NCBI GenBank assembly: GCA_900553775.1
Contig: USEZ01000064.1
Location: 1 to 9,610, forward strand
DNA length: 9,610 bases
From: an uncultured Slackia sp.
Lineage (GTDB): Bacteria > Actinomycetota > Coriobacteriia > Coriobacteriales > Eggerthellaceae
Direction: 5' to 3'
Shown here one piece after another: positions 1-7,800 of the stretch. The notes below the pieces were generated by a model that saw only the letters and a list, made by a program, of their open reading frames with translations, did not search any database and was not told where the DNA came from. Positions within the stretch are counted from its first letter, which is position 1; the number at the start of each line of letters is the position of its first letter. The position numbers were made by a program, and so were the translations under genes.

Positions 1-640
1 CATTGAGGTGAACCGCCTTCAGACGCCCGATGCCCAGCACGCGGTCGAATTCCTCCAGCACGCCGTCAAGGTCGTTCACGATATCGTAGCCCGCATCGTG
101 AACATGGCAGGTGTCGAGACACACGCCCATATGTCCGGAAAGCTCTACGCGGTCGATGATGGCGGCAAGCTCCTCGAAGCTGCGCCCCACCTCCGTTCCT
201 TTGCCCGCCATGGTTTCCAGCAGCACCGTGATGGTCTGCTCGGGAGCGAGCACCTCGTTGAGAACTTCGGCGATCATCTCGATGCCCGCCTCGGCCCCCT
301 GCTTGACGTGGCTTCCCGGATGGAAGTTGTAATAGCCGTGCGGCGTGGACTCCATGCGCACAAGGTCGTCCGCCATGGCCTCGCGCGCGAAGGCGCGCGC
401 GTGCGGCTTGTCCGAACAGCAGTTGAGCGTATAGGGGGCATGAGCCACCAGCGTCGCGAAATCATGCGCCTCCATCCACGCCTCGAGATTCGCCGCGTCT
501 TCGGGATCGATCGCCTTGGCAGAACCTCCACGCGGATTGCGCGTGAAAAACGCGAACGTATTCGCCCCGATCGACGAGGCCGTCTTCCCCATGGAGAGAA
601 ACCCCTTCGAGGACGAGAGATGGCATCCGATAGAAAGCAT
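1..640 (-). CDS. nfo: Endonuclease IV (AP endonuclease), 5' part, cut by window edge
   Basis: Endonuclease IV cleaves the DNA backbone 5' of abasic sites in base-excision repair and is a cytosolic TIM-barrel enzyme with three zinc ions. The minus-strand frame from the ATG at 640-638 gives 213 codons and runs off the left edge, so roughly the last quarter is missing (the family is about 280 residues). It opens MLSIGCHLSSSKG, as family members do. The zinc-ligand motifs occur in order: AHAPY, NFHPGSH, LLET, CLDTCH and, at the very edge, KAVHLN. The start is supported by an AAGGGG Shine-Dalgarno about 8 nt upstream. The gene is transcribed divergently from the small membrane protein at 973. Identification rests on visible motifs and is secure; the missing C-terminus cannot be checked here. 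Confidence 0.95.
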   Translation of the reverse strand, partial: MLSIGCHLSSSKGFLSMGKTASSIGANTFAFFTRNPRGGSAKAIDPEDAANLEAWMEAHDFATLVAHAPYTLNCCSDKPHARAFAREAMADDLVRMESTPHGYYNFHPGSHVKQGAEAGIEMIAEVLNEVLAPEQTITVLLETMAGKGTEVGRSFEELAAIIDRVELSGHMGVCLDTCHVHDAGYDIVNDLDGVLEEFDRVLGIGRLKAVHLN

Positions 641-695
641 GGATATCGCCCCTTCGCTACATAATGGAATCTATTCCGTATCATTTTTCGCAGGC

Positions 696-701
696 ATTAT
701 A
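696..701 (-). promoter_or_regulatory. Consensus -10 box, probable nfo promoter
   Basis: The minus strand carries a perfect TATAAT about 55 nt upstream of the nfo start. I see no good TTGACA-like -35 at 16-18 nt. A sigma-70-type promoter is likely from the -10 match and its position, but it is not proven. Confidence 0.5.
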
Positions 702-960
702 TCGCACGGCTGCGGCCCCTTGGCCTCGACGCCCTAGACGATGCGGCCTCGTCGCATGTCGGACAGACAGGGCGCGTCGCCGTGCCGCGCACGCCGTCTT
801 TCGCCGGAATGAGGCGACAAGCCGAAACCGGAGCGCCGCTGCGGCAGGCCGAGACGCCTGCGCAACCTGACGATCCGTTGACGAACGTCTCACGAGGCCG
901 CAACGCTTCGCCCGCACGCGTCCGAACAAGCGAACGGGGTGGCATAGTGGATGCATCGAG
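702..960. other. Divergent intergenic region between nfo and the PGPGW gene
   Basis: No convincing gene lies here; the short open frames show no recognisable motif and overlap the flanking genes. It should hold the promoter of the plus-strand gene at 973. The best candidate -35 is TTGACG at 878-883, but no matching -10 stands 16-18 nt downstream. A nested inverted repeat lies at 730-774: CGCCCT pairs with AGGGCG, and inside it ATGCG pairs with CGCAT. Its role is unknown. Confidence 0.5.
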
Positions 961-972
961 AAAGGACGAGCG

Positions 973-1314
973 ATGAAAACGACGGATTCCCCCGTACTCG
1001 AAGCGTACGTTATCGACGACGACGGCACGAAGACCGCCGTGCCGGTCGGCTTCGCCGACGACAAGCCGCGCGCCCGATACCGCAGTGCGCCGAACGGAAG
1101 CCGCACGTACGCCTATGCGACGAACGCCGCAGGATTCGCGCCGCAAAACCCCTTTTCAGGCGTAAACGGCGCGGCGGCACCGCGGCGAAGCCTGCACCTC
1201 GGCCGACGCATCCTAGGCGTAGGGCTCGTCTTGATCGGCCTGCCCCTGCTCATTCTGCCGGGACCGGGCCTCGCCTTGATCGGCCTCGGCCTTCTGATGA
1301 CGGTCATGCCGTAG
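973..1314 (+). CDS. Small membrane protein with PGPGW-type transmembrane hairpin
   Basis: This 113-residue protein has a hydrophilic, probably disordered N-terminal part (residues 1-76, rich in D, A, R, N and P) and a C-terminal hydrophobic hairpin. The hairpin is a segment at about 80-95, the turn PGPG at 96-99, and a second segment at about 100-112 ending one residue before the stop. This matches the layout of the PGPGW family of putative transmembrane proteins (Pfam PF09656), here with L in place of the W. The function of that family is not known to me. Start: AAAGGA at 961-966, six bases before the ATG, supports position 973. The gene stands alone and converges on aspS. The long soluble N-terminal extension and the abrupt end after the second segment are notable. 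I am fairly sure the gene is real and the family call likely. Confidence 0.8.
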   Translation: MKTTDSPVLEAYVIDDDGTKTAVPVGFADDKPRARYRSAPNGSRTYAYATNAAGFAPQNPFSGVNGAAAPRRSLHLGRRILGVGLVLIGLPLLILPGPGLALIGLGLLMTVMP

Positions 1315-1381
1315 GCAGGCCGCCCGCCCCGATCGCGCGCCGCGCTCGCTTTCCCGTGCGGCTCGACGCGCATAGATGCAA

Positions 1382-1410
1382 GAAGAACCCGCCATGACGG
1401 CGGGTTCTTC
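1382..1410. terminator. Bidirectional terminator between PGPGW gene and aspS
   Basis: A perfect 12-bp stem (GAAGAACCCGCC with its complement) closes a 5-nt loop, ATGAC. The stem has an A-rich left foot and ends in TTCTTC when read on either strand, as expected of an intrinsic terminator shared by two convergent genes. It lies 67 nt after the plus-strand stop at 1314 and 39 nt past the aspS stop. Confidence 0.85.
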
Positions 1411-1449
1411 GCTTCAGGCGGATTATCGATGCTCGATCCGCAGGCGCGT

Positions 1450-3228
1450 CTACAGCGTGCGCAGAGCGACCTCTTTGAGCTGGCGGGTAGTGACCTCGTT
1501 GGGAGCGCCCGTCATGGGGTCGGATGCCGAAGACGTCTTCGGGAAGGCGATGACGTCGCGGATGGACTGTTTGCCGGCCAGCAGCATGACCAAACGATCG
1601 AGGCCGAGCGCGATGCCGCCGTGCGGCGGAGCTCCCAGCTCGAGCGCATGGATGAGATGGCCGAATTTCTCGTCGATGTCGGCATCGGTCAGGCCGCAAC
1701 GACGCAGCACGCGGCGCTGCAGCTCGGCGGTATGGATGCGGATCGTGCCGCCGCCGCACTCGAAACCGTCCATGACCAGGTCGTAGGAATAGCTGCCGCA
1801 CTCGAGCGGAGCCTCTTCGATCTTGTACTGCTCCTCGGGCGGCACCATGGTGAACGGATGATGCTCGGCCGCGTATTTCTTCTCATCCTCGTCGTAGCGG
1901 AACATCGGGAAATTGACGACCCACAGAAGCGCATGGCCTTCGCGGGGAATATTCAGCGCCTCGGCCATGTGCAGACGAAGCGCGGAGAGCACGGCATTGG
2001 CCACTTCGGCAGTGTCGGCGGCGAACAGAACCAGGTCGCCCGGCTCCACATCGAGGGCTTCCTTCATCTTGGCGTACGTCTCGTCATCGAAGAATTTGAT
2101 GATGGGGCTTTTCTCGGCGCCTTCGCTGGTATAGGCGATCCAGGCCATGCCCTTCGCGCCGTTGGCCGAAGCGATGGCGGCCAGTTTGTCGATGTCGCCG
2201 CGGCTCCAGTCGCCCGCGCCCTTGGCATTGATGGCCTTGACCACGCCGCCCGCCTCGACGGCTTTGGAGAACACGCCGAAGCCGCAGCCGCGCACGATTT
2301 CCGTCAGGTTGACGAGCTTCATGTCGAAACGCACGTCGGGACGGTCGCAGCCGTAATACTCCATGGCGTCGGCGTACTGCATGCGCTGCAGCGGGAACTC
2401 GTGCTCGACGCCCGCAGCGGCCAAGACCTCGCTCATGACGCCTTCCATCATATCCATGACGTCTTCGCCCTGGACGAACGACATCTCGATATCGACCTGG
2501 GTGAACTCAGGCTGGCGATCGGCGCGCAGGTCTTCGTCGCGGAAGCAGCGGGCGATCTGATAGTAGCGCTCGATGCCGCCGCACATGAGCATCTGCTTGA
2601 ACTGCTGGGGGCTTTGCGGCAGCGCGTAGAACTTGCCCGGGTTCGGACGGGACGGAACGATGTAGTCGCGCGCGCCTTCGGGCGTGGAATTCGCCAGGAT
2701 GGGCGTTTCCACCTCGATGAAGCCGCGGTCGTTGAGCGCGGAGCGCATAGCCTGGGCCACGGTGTGGCGCAGCTTGATGGCGTTGAACATCTCGGGGCGA
2801 CGAAGGTCCATGTAGCGCCACTTCATACGCGTGGTCTCGTCGGTCTCGATGCCGTCTTCGATCGAGAACGGAGGCGTCACGGACGTGTTGAGCACCTTGA
2901 CGGCGCTGGCGAGCACCTCGATTTCGCCGGTGGCCATGTTCGGGTTCACCGTGCCTTCTGCGCGGGCGCGCACCTTGCCCGTCACCTCGACCACGTATTC
3001 GCGGCCCAGATGCTCGGCAACCGTGAAATCATCGGCGCTTACGCAATCGGGATCGATGACCACCTGGGTATAGCCCTCGCGGTCGCGCAGGTCGATGAAG
3101 ATCAATCCGCCGTGGTCGCGGTTATGCCATACCCAGCCGGTAAGCGTTACCTGGGAATCCACGTCGGATGCACGCAGCTGGCCGCACGTATGGTCGTGCA
3201 TGCAGTACTCGTTGATGAAATCCGTCAT
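1450..3228 (-). CDS. aspS: Aspartyl-tRNA synthetase, probably non-discriminating
   Basis: A class II synthetase that charges tRNA with aspartate in the cytosol. The 592-residue length is normal for the bacterial type. An N-terminal OB-fold anticodon-binding domain (about 15-115) is followed by class II motif 1 (RYMDLRRPEMF near 138-148), motif 2 (FRDEDLRADRQPEFTQVD, 229-246), the bacterial GAD insertion (about 300-430) and motif 3 (GIALGLDRLVMLL, 538-550). His39 (in RDHGG) and Gly92 (in RAEGTVN) match the residues reported for the non-discriminating Pseudomonas aeruginosa enzyme; E. coli AspRS has Leu and Lys there. This suggests that it also makes Asp-tRNAAsn, which GatCAB would amidate. It is second in an operon with hisS, starting 9 nt after the hisS stop. 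Identity is certain; the non-discriminating specificity is inferred. Confidence 0.97.
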   Translation of the reverse strand: MTDFINEYCMHDHTCGQLRASDVDSQVTLTGWVWHNRDHGGLIFIDLRDREGYTQVVIDPDCVSADDFTVAEHLGREYVVEVTGKVRARAEGTVNPNMATGEIEVLASAVKVLNTSVTPPFSIEDGIETDETTRMKWRYMDLRRPEMFNAIKLRHTVAQAMRSALNDRGFIEVETPILANSTPEGARDYIVPSRPNPGKFYALPQSPQQFKQMLMCGGIERYYQIARCFRDEDLRADRQPEFTQVDIEMSFVQGEDVMDMMEGVMSEVLAAAGVEHEFPLQRMQYADAMEYYGCDRPDVRFDMKLVNLTEIVRGCGFGVFSKAVEAGGVVKAINAKGAGDWSRGDIDKLAAIASANGAKGMAWIAYTSEGAEKSPIIKFFDDETYAKMKEALDVEPGDLVLFAADTAEVANAVLSALRLHMAEALNIPREGHALLWVVNFPMFRYDEDEKKYAAEHHPFTMVPPEEQYKIEEAPLECGSYSYDLVMDGFECGGGTIRIHTAELQRRVLRRCGLTDADIDEKFGHLIHALELGAPPHGGIALGLDRLVMLLAGKQSIRDVIAFPKTSSASDPMTGAPNEVTTRQLKEVALRTL

Positions 3229-3237
3229 TGTGCTTTC

Positions 3238-4632
3238 TTACTCCTTATCGTCATTCTCGAACGAGAACACCGTATCTATGTTCAGCGGCGCGGCACCGTC
3301 GCCGACGCGCTGTCCCCCGAACTGCGAAAGCAGCCGCTTCGCCGCATCGATGTCGACGAGCTTCTCGGTGTGCTTCTGCATGCTGCGGATGCGCGCCTTG
3401 CCCTGGGCGAGCTCGTCGGGGCCGAGAACCACCACGACGCGCGCGCCGATTTTGTCGGCCATCTTGAACTGGCTTTTCAGGCTTTTTCCCTGATGGTCCA
3501 TCTCGATGGAAAGACCCGCATCGCGCGCGGCGCACACCAGGTCGAACGCGGCGGGACGCACGCTGGCATCCACGCAGGCGACGTATCCGTCGACGCGCTT
3601 GGCGCCTTCGCTCAAAGCGCCCGCCGCTTCGAGGGCGAGCACCATGCGCTCGAAGCCGAGCGCGAAGCCCAAGCCTGGCGTCGGGCGGCCGCCCACCGCT
3701 TCGGCGAGCTTGTCGTAGCGCCCGCCGCCGCCGATGGCGCTTTGCGAGCCCATGCCCTCGGTCACCTGGACCTCGAACACCGTGCGCGTGTAGTAGTCGA
3801 GGCCGCGCACCAGCGTGGGGTCTTCGACGTAGGAAACGCCCGCGGCGTCGAGCAGCGCCTTCACGCTTTCGTAATGGCTGCGGCACTCGTCGCACAGGTG
3901 GTCGACGATCTTCGGCGCGGCCTGCATGACGTGCGCGCATGCCTCGTTCTTGCAGTCGAAGGCGCGCAACGGATTGGTGTCGGCGCGGCGGCGGCATTCC
4001 TCGCACATCTCGTCTTCATGGGCGAGGATGAACGCGCGTACGCTTTCGCGATAGGCGGGACGGCATGCCTCATCGCCCATGGAATTGATGAGCAGGCGCA
4101 TATTCTTCGCGGGAACGCCCATGGTTTCGAAGAAACGCATGAGCATGATGATCATCTCGGCGTCGGCCGTCGGCTCGGTTGCGCCCAGGCACTCCACGCC
4201 GATCTGGTGGAACTGGCGCAAACGGCCCTTCTGCGGACGCTCCGCGCGAAACATCGGGCCCGCGTAGAACAGCTTCGCCGGCGCCGCCCCTTGCTCGACC
4301 AGGTTGTGCTGCACGACGGCGCGCACGACGCCCGCCGTGCCTTCGGGGCGCAGCGAAAGCTTCTGTTTCGCCTTAAGGCCCGCATCGGAGCCTGCGGCAA
4401 GGGTGCGCTTGTAGTTTTCGCCGCTGCGAACGACGAACATCTCTTTGCCCACGACATCGGTCGCTTCGCCGATGCCGCGCGTGAATACCTCCGTCAACTC
4501 GAACAAAGGCGTGTCGATGGGCTCGTAGCCATACGTGGAGAACAGCTTTGCCGCGGTCTCGGTCGTCGAGCGCCAAAGGCGCGCGACGGCGGGGAGCATA
4601 TCGGCGGTTCCCTCGGGTGCGTTGTAAGGCAT
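3238..4632 (-). CDS. hisS: Histidyl-tRNA synthetase
   Basis: A class II synthetase that charges tRNAHis with histidine, normally as a cytosolic dimer. From the chosen start the protein is 464 residues and opens MPYNAPEGTADMLP, as expected. Motif 2 is FYAGPMFRAERPQKGRLRQFHQ (122-143, shown in part by FRAERP and RQFHQ). HisA is LVRGLDYYTRTVFE (274-287) with catalytic Arg276, HisB is GGGGRYDKL (301-309), and motif 3 is GLGFALGFERM (320-330). The anticodon-binding domain follows (about 345-435). The insertion domain has six cysteines (210, 213, 227, 232, 247, 250), a possible metal site. Start choice: the frame stays open to 4773, but AAAGG at 4643-4639 lies 6 nt before the ATG at 4632 and abuts the ATG at 4638, which is too close. 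It is first in the hisS-aspS operon. Confidence 0.97.
   Translation of the reverse strand: MPYNAPEGTADMLPAVARLWRSTTETAAKLFSTYGYEPIDTPLFELTEVFTRGIGEATDVVGKEMFVVRSGENYKRTLAAGSDAGLKAKQKLSLRPEGTAGVVRAVVQHNLVEQGAAPAKLFYAGPMFRAERPQKGRLRQFHQIGVECLGATEPTADAEMIIMLMRFFETMGVPAKNMRLLINSMGDEACRPAYRESVRAFILAHEDEMCEECRRRADTNPLRAFDCKNEACAHVMQAAPKIVDHLCDECRSHYESVKALLDAAGVSYVEDPTLVRGLDYYTRTVFEVQVTEGMGSQSAIGGGGRYDKLAEAVGGRPTPGLGFALGFERMVLALEAAGALSEGAKRVDGYVACVDASVRPAAFDLVCAARDAGLSIEMDHQGKSLKSQFKMADKIGARVVVVLGPDELAQGKARIRSMQKHTEKLVDIDAAKRLLSQFGGQRVGDGAAPLNIDTVFSFENDDKE
3241..3246 (-). promoter_or_regulatory. aspS ribosome-binding site inside the end of hisS
   Basis: AAGGAG on the minus strand is formed by the last two hisS codons (Lys-Glu) and sits 12 nt before the aspS ATG, with the hisS stop codon in between. 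Ribosomes ending hisS would cover this site, so translational coupling is plausible. Confidence 0.7.
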
Positions 4633-4651
4633 GGTCATCCTTTGCGACGTG

Positions 4652-4667
4652 GCGTTATTCGTAACGC
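4652..4667. repeat. GCGTTA/TAACGC inverted repeat at the hisS transcription start
   Basis: A perfect 6-bp inverted repeat with a 4-nt centre (TTCG on plus, CGAA on minus) lies just downstream of the hisS -10. A third copy of GCGTTA stands at 4695-4700, where the -35 would be. It could be an operator or a hairpin at the mRNA 5' end. Confidence 0.55.
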
Positions 4668-4670
4668 GAT

Positions 4671-4679
4671 ATTGTAGCA
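4671..4679 (-). promoter_or_regulatory. Extended -10 promoter of the hisS-aspS operon
   Basis: The minus strand reads TGCTACAAT, an extended -10 (TGn plus TACAAT, 5 of 6 to consensus), 38 nt before the hisS ATG. The -35 position reads AACGCT, which is not consensus; extended -10 promoters often tolerate this. The expected start point lies near 4664, inside the inverted repeat at 4652-4667. Confidence 0.6.
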
Positions 4680-4778
4680 CCATGCGGCGCGCAAGCGTTA
4701 CAGGGTTCGAAACGCAAACGGACAAACGACAGAACGTCGAAGCGGTGGCAAGCGAAACGCGACGCGTGGACACAACGA

Positions 4779-4817
4779 CGGCCCCAAGTCGAAGAGCCTC
4801 GCTTCGATCAGGGGCCG
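4779..4817 (-). terminator. Probable terminator after the M16C peptidase gene
   Basis: A 7-bp stem (CGGCCCC with GGGGCCG) and an inner 6-bp stem (TCGAAG with CTTCGA) are separated by a 3x3 internal loop and closed by a 7-nt loop. It starts 35 nt past the peptidase stop on the minus strand. The downstream tract is only modestly T-containing (TCGTTGTG), so it is a weak intrinsic terminator or a 3'-end-protecting hairpin. Confidence 0.5.
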
Positions 4818-4852
4818 CCAGGACCGTTTCGACACGCGGCGAGCGCGCGGCG

Positions 4853-7800
4853 CTACAGCAGCTTCACGAAGTTCCAGTCGTATTTCGAGGCGCGCAGCAC
4901 GTCTTCGCCGCCGAATGCGCACATCGCGCCGTCGCGCGCGATGCGGTCGAGCACCTCGGCGTACGAGCGCAGCTTTTCGGGCGTTGATGCGAGCTTCTGC
5001 CCGCGCAGACGCTCGCGGTAGTCGGCGGGCTTGCCGCAGAAAAACGCCGCATCCTGGCGACGCGCCGCCTGACGCGGCTTCACGGGCGCGTCGTGCGCGG
5101 CCACCGTGCTGACGATATAGCCTTCCATCTCCTCTTCGCTCGGGTCGAATCGCGCAAGCCACTCCCCCGCCGCGTCGTAGCGGGCGACCGTGGCATCCAC
5201 GCCCGGGTCGCGGAATGAATAGAAGCGTCCGAACCCTTCGGGCGTGCGACGAAATCCCACGCCGTACGCGCCGCCTTTCACGCGCACCTCGTTCCACAGG
5301 TAATCGAACGAAAGCGCGTTGGAAAGCACCGTCCACGCGCCGTCGAACGACGACGCATCATGCACGTCGGCCCCCTTCGCCACATAGCATACGTCGCCCG
5401 GCACGACGAACGCCTCGCGCTTCGGCTCGGGCTGCGGGATCTTTTCGCCCAGCACGAACGGCTGCGGGCGCCCATCGAAAAAGGCGCGTTCGCCCGGCAG
5501 GCCGAAATCGCCCGCGAGCTCCCAAAAACGGCGCAGGTCGTCTTTCGACCCCGTGAAGCTTGCCAGCACGTCGCGCTTCGTGAAGATGCGGTCGCGCACG
5601 TCCGACAGGCGTGCGCGCAGCGTATCGAAGCGCTCGTCGAAATGCTCGATCGCATCGCACAGGAAACGGTAGAAATCCACGCCGCCCATCTGCTCTTTCA
5701 AGACGCCCGTCTTGAACGCGTACGACGACAGGCGGTTCATGGCGCGCACGTGGCCCTCGCCCATGAACGACTGCTCCATGGCGATGCGGCGCTGGATCAG
5801 GATGTCGCGGATCTTCGATGCGTCGTCGAAGCTCGTCTCGGCCCACACCTCGCGCGGGATATCCGCCAGATATTCCAGCTCCTCGGTCAAAGCGCTCGCC
5901 GCCACCGTCATCTTGAGACCCACCTTCGAGGGGTCCGCCTCGTCGGCGAAGGCGTCGGCAAAAAAGCGCAGCGACCCCAGATGGGTGCGCATGTGCACGT
6001 CGAGGTCGGCCGCCGTGCGGCGAGCGGTGCCAAGACGCGCGAGCAGCATGCCGAGCAGCGTCACGTACGGAAGGTCGTCCCAACCCAGGCCGTCGGCGTT
6101 GAAATATAGGTACAGATAGTCGATATGGCGCGTGGGAAGGTCGTGGTGCAGGCACGGCAAAGGCGTGTCGGCAAGCACGCGATAGGCGGGATCGGGCACG
6201 GCGGCCCCGATGTCGCTTACGCGCAGACGCGGCAGCGTAGAGGCGGCCTCGGGCGAATCGGGCGCCTCTTGCATCGCACGCAACGCCGCCACCTCGTCGC
6301 GCACACCCTGCTTCGCCGCGTCGTCCATCGCCGCAAGCGCGCAAGCAAGTTCGGCCTCTTCTTCCGATTCTCCCTCGTCGACGGCGGGAACCAGGTCGAC
6401 CAGAGCTTTATGCCCGCTCGAACACACCAGCGATTCGAGCGCGTCCTCGAAATAACGGCCGTCGAGCCCCGCGCGCATATGGGCGAGAGCGTCTTCGTAG
6501 CGAAGATACGTCGTGGCCATGCCGTCGTCGTAGAGCCAGCCCGCCAGCGCGTTCATGGCAAGCGGCACGCCGTCGGCCATGCCGCGGTCGCGCTCGCGCA
6601 GGTCGAAGGCCATCTGGGCAAGCGATGCTTCGAGCACATCGCGCGGAATGCCGTCGCGCACCAGGTGCGCCGCTTCGCGTTCGACGGCCTCCATGAACGC
6701 CGCGGCCACGCCCGGCTCGGCGTTTTTCAGCTGAAACATGGCCACAGGCTGCGCCTGGGAATCCATCAGATACGCGGTGACATCGCCGCCGAAGCCCTCG
6801 TCGAGCAGCGCGCGCTTCATCGGCGACTCGTTGCCGCCCATCAGCGCGTCGAGCAGCACGTCGCACGCCAGCACGCGCTCGAAATCGCGCGCGTCGCCGA
6901 CGACGTATCCCAGGCCTACGCAGGCGTTTTCCGGAGCCGTATCCATAGACGCCGTCACGTCGGTTACCACGAGCGGCGCCTGCACGCCGATCGCGTTCGG
7001 AGCGGCATCGGTACGCGGCTCGCACGCCGACAGATAGCGCTCGTCCAAAAACGCGAGCATGCGGTCGGCGTCAAGGTTGCCGTAGAGCACGATATAGGCA
7101 TTGTCCAGCCGATAATGGCGCGCGTGCGTATCGAGGAACTGCTCATAGGTCAGCTTCGGAATGGCGCGCGGATGCCCGCCCGATTCGAACGCATAGCAGG
7201 TATCGGGGAACAGCGCCTTGTTCACCGCGTGGTACAGCACGCTGTCGGGGTCGGAAAGCGCGCCTTTCATCTCGTTGAACACCACGCCGTTGTAGCGAAG
7301 GCGGGCGGCTGAGGCGGGCGGCACGCCCTGCGCAAGGTCGTCGCGCGAATAATCTGCATCGTTTTCAGGGATGAACGGCGCGGACGCCTCGTCTTCGAGC
7401 AGCGCGCCTCCGCCGTCGACCGTTTGCGCCCCCGCATGCGGGCGCTCGCATTCGGACGCCTCGTCGAGCTCGTAATGCCAGCCCTCCTGCCTGAAAATTT
7501 CGGGCTTGGCATAGATGGCAGGATCGAGCACCGCGTCCATATAGACGTCGGCCAGGTTCAGCAAGTCCTGCTCGTTGGTGCTTGCCACCGGATACATGGT
7601 TTTGTCGGGAAACGTGAGCGCGTTGAGAAACGTCTGCATGGAAGTTTTCAGCAGGTCGACGAACGGCTCTTTGACGGGGAATTTCTCCGACCCGCACAGC
7701 ACCGAATGCTCGAGAATGTGAAAGACCCCCGTGTCGTCGGCGGGCGGCGTCTTGAACGCGATCGAAAACGCCTTGTTGTCGTCGTCGTTTTGCAGGAACA

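Noticed and set aside
878..906. TTGACG as a -35 for the PGPGW gene
   Set aside because: The sequence 17 nt downstream (CAACGC) is not a -10. TTGACG also belongs to a small GACG-AA-CGTC palindrome, so its role is unclear.
1429..4677. Very long plus-strand open frame (1082 codons) antisense to both aspS and hisS
   Set aside because: Both synthetase genes lie in the same minus-strand frame and the GC-rich codon bias keeps the opposite frame open. Its translation is rich in His, Arg, Ala and Asp with no recognisable motif, and the sense proteins are unmistakable.
4695..4715. GGTTCGAA near 4704 as the T-arm of a tRNA
   Set aside because: The flanking bases do not form the 5-bp T-stem and no acceptor or anticodon arms are found.
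4633..4773. Upstream extension of the HisRS frame to an ATG at 4773
   Set aside because: The added 47 residues are unlike the family, would cross the extended -10 promoter, and the Shine-Dalgarno fits the ATG at 4632.
6125..7312. 395-codon plus-strand frame antisense to the M16C gene
   Set aside because: Shadow of the peptidase reading frame; low-complexity Arg/His/Ala composition and no motif.
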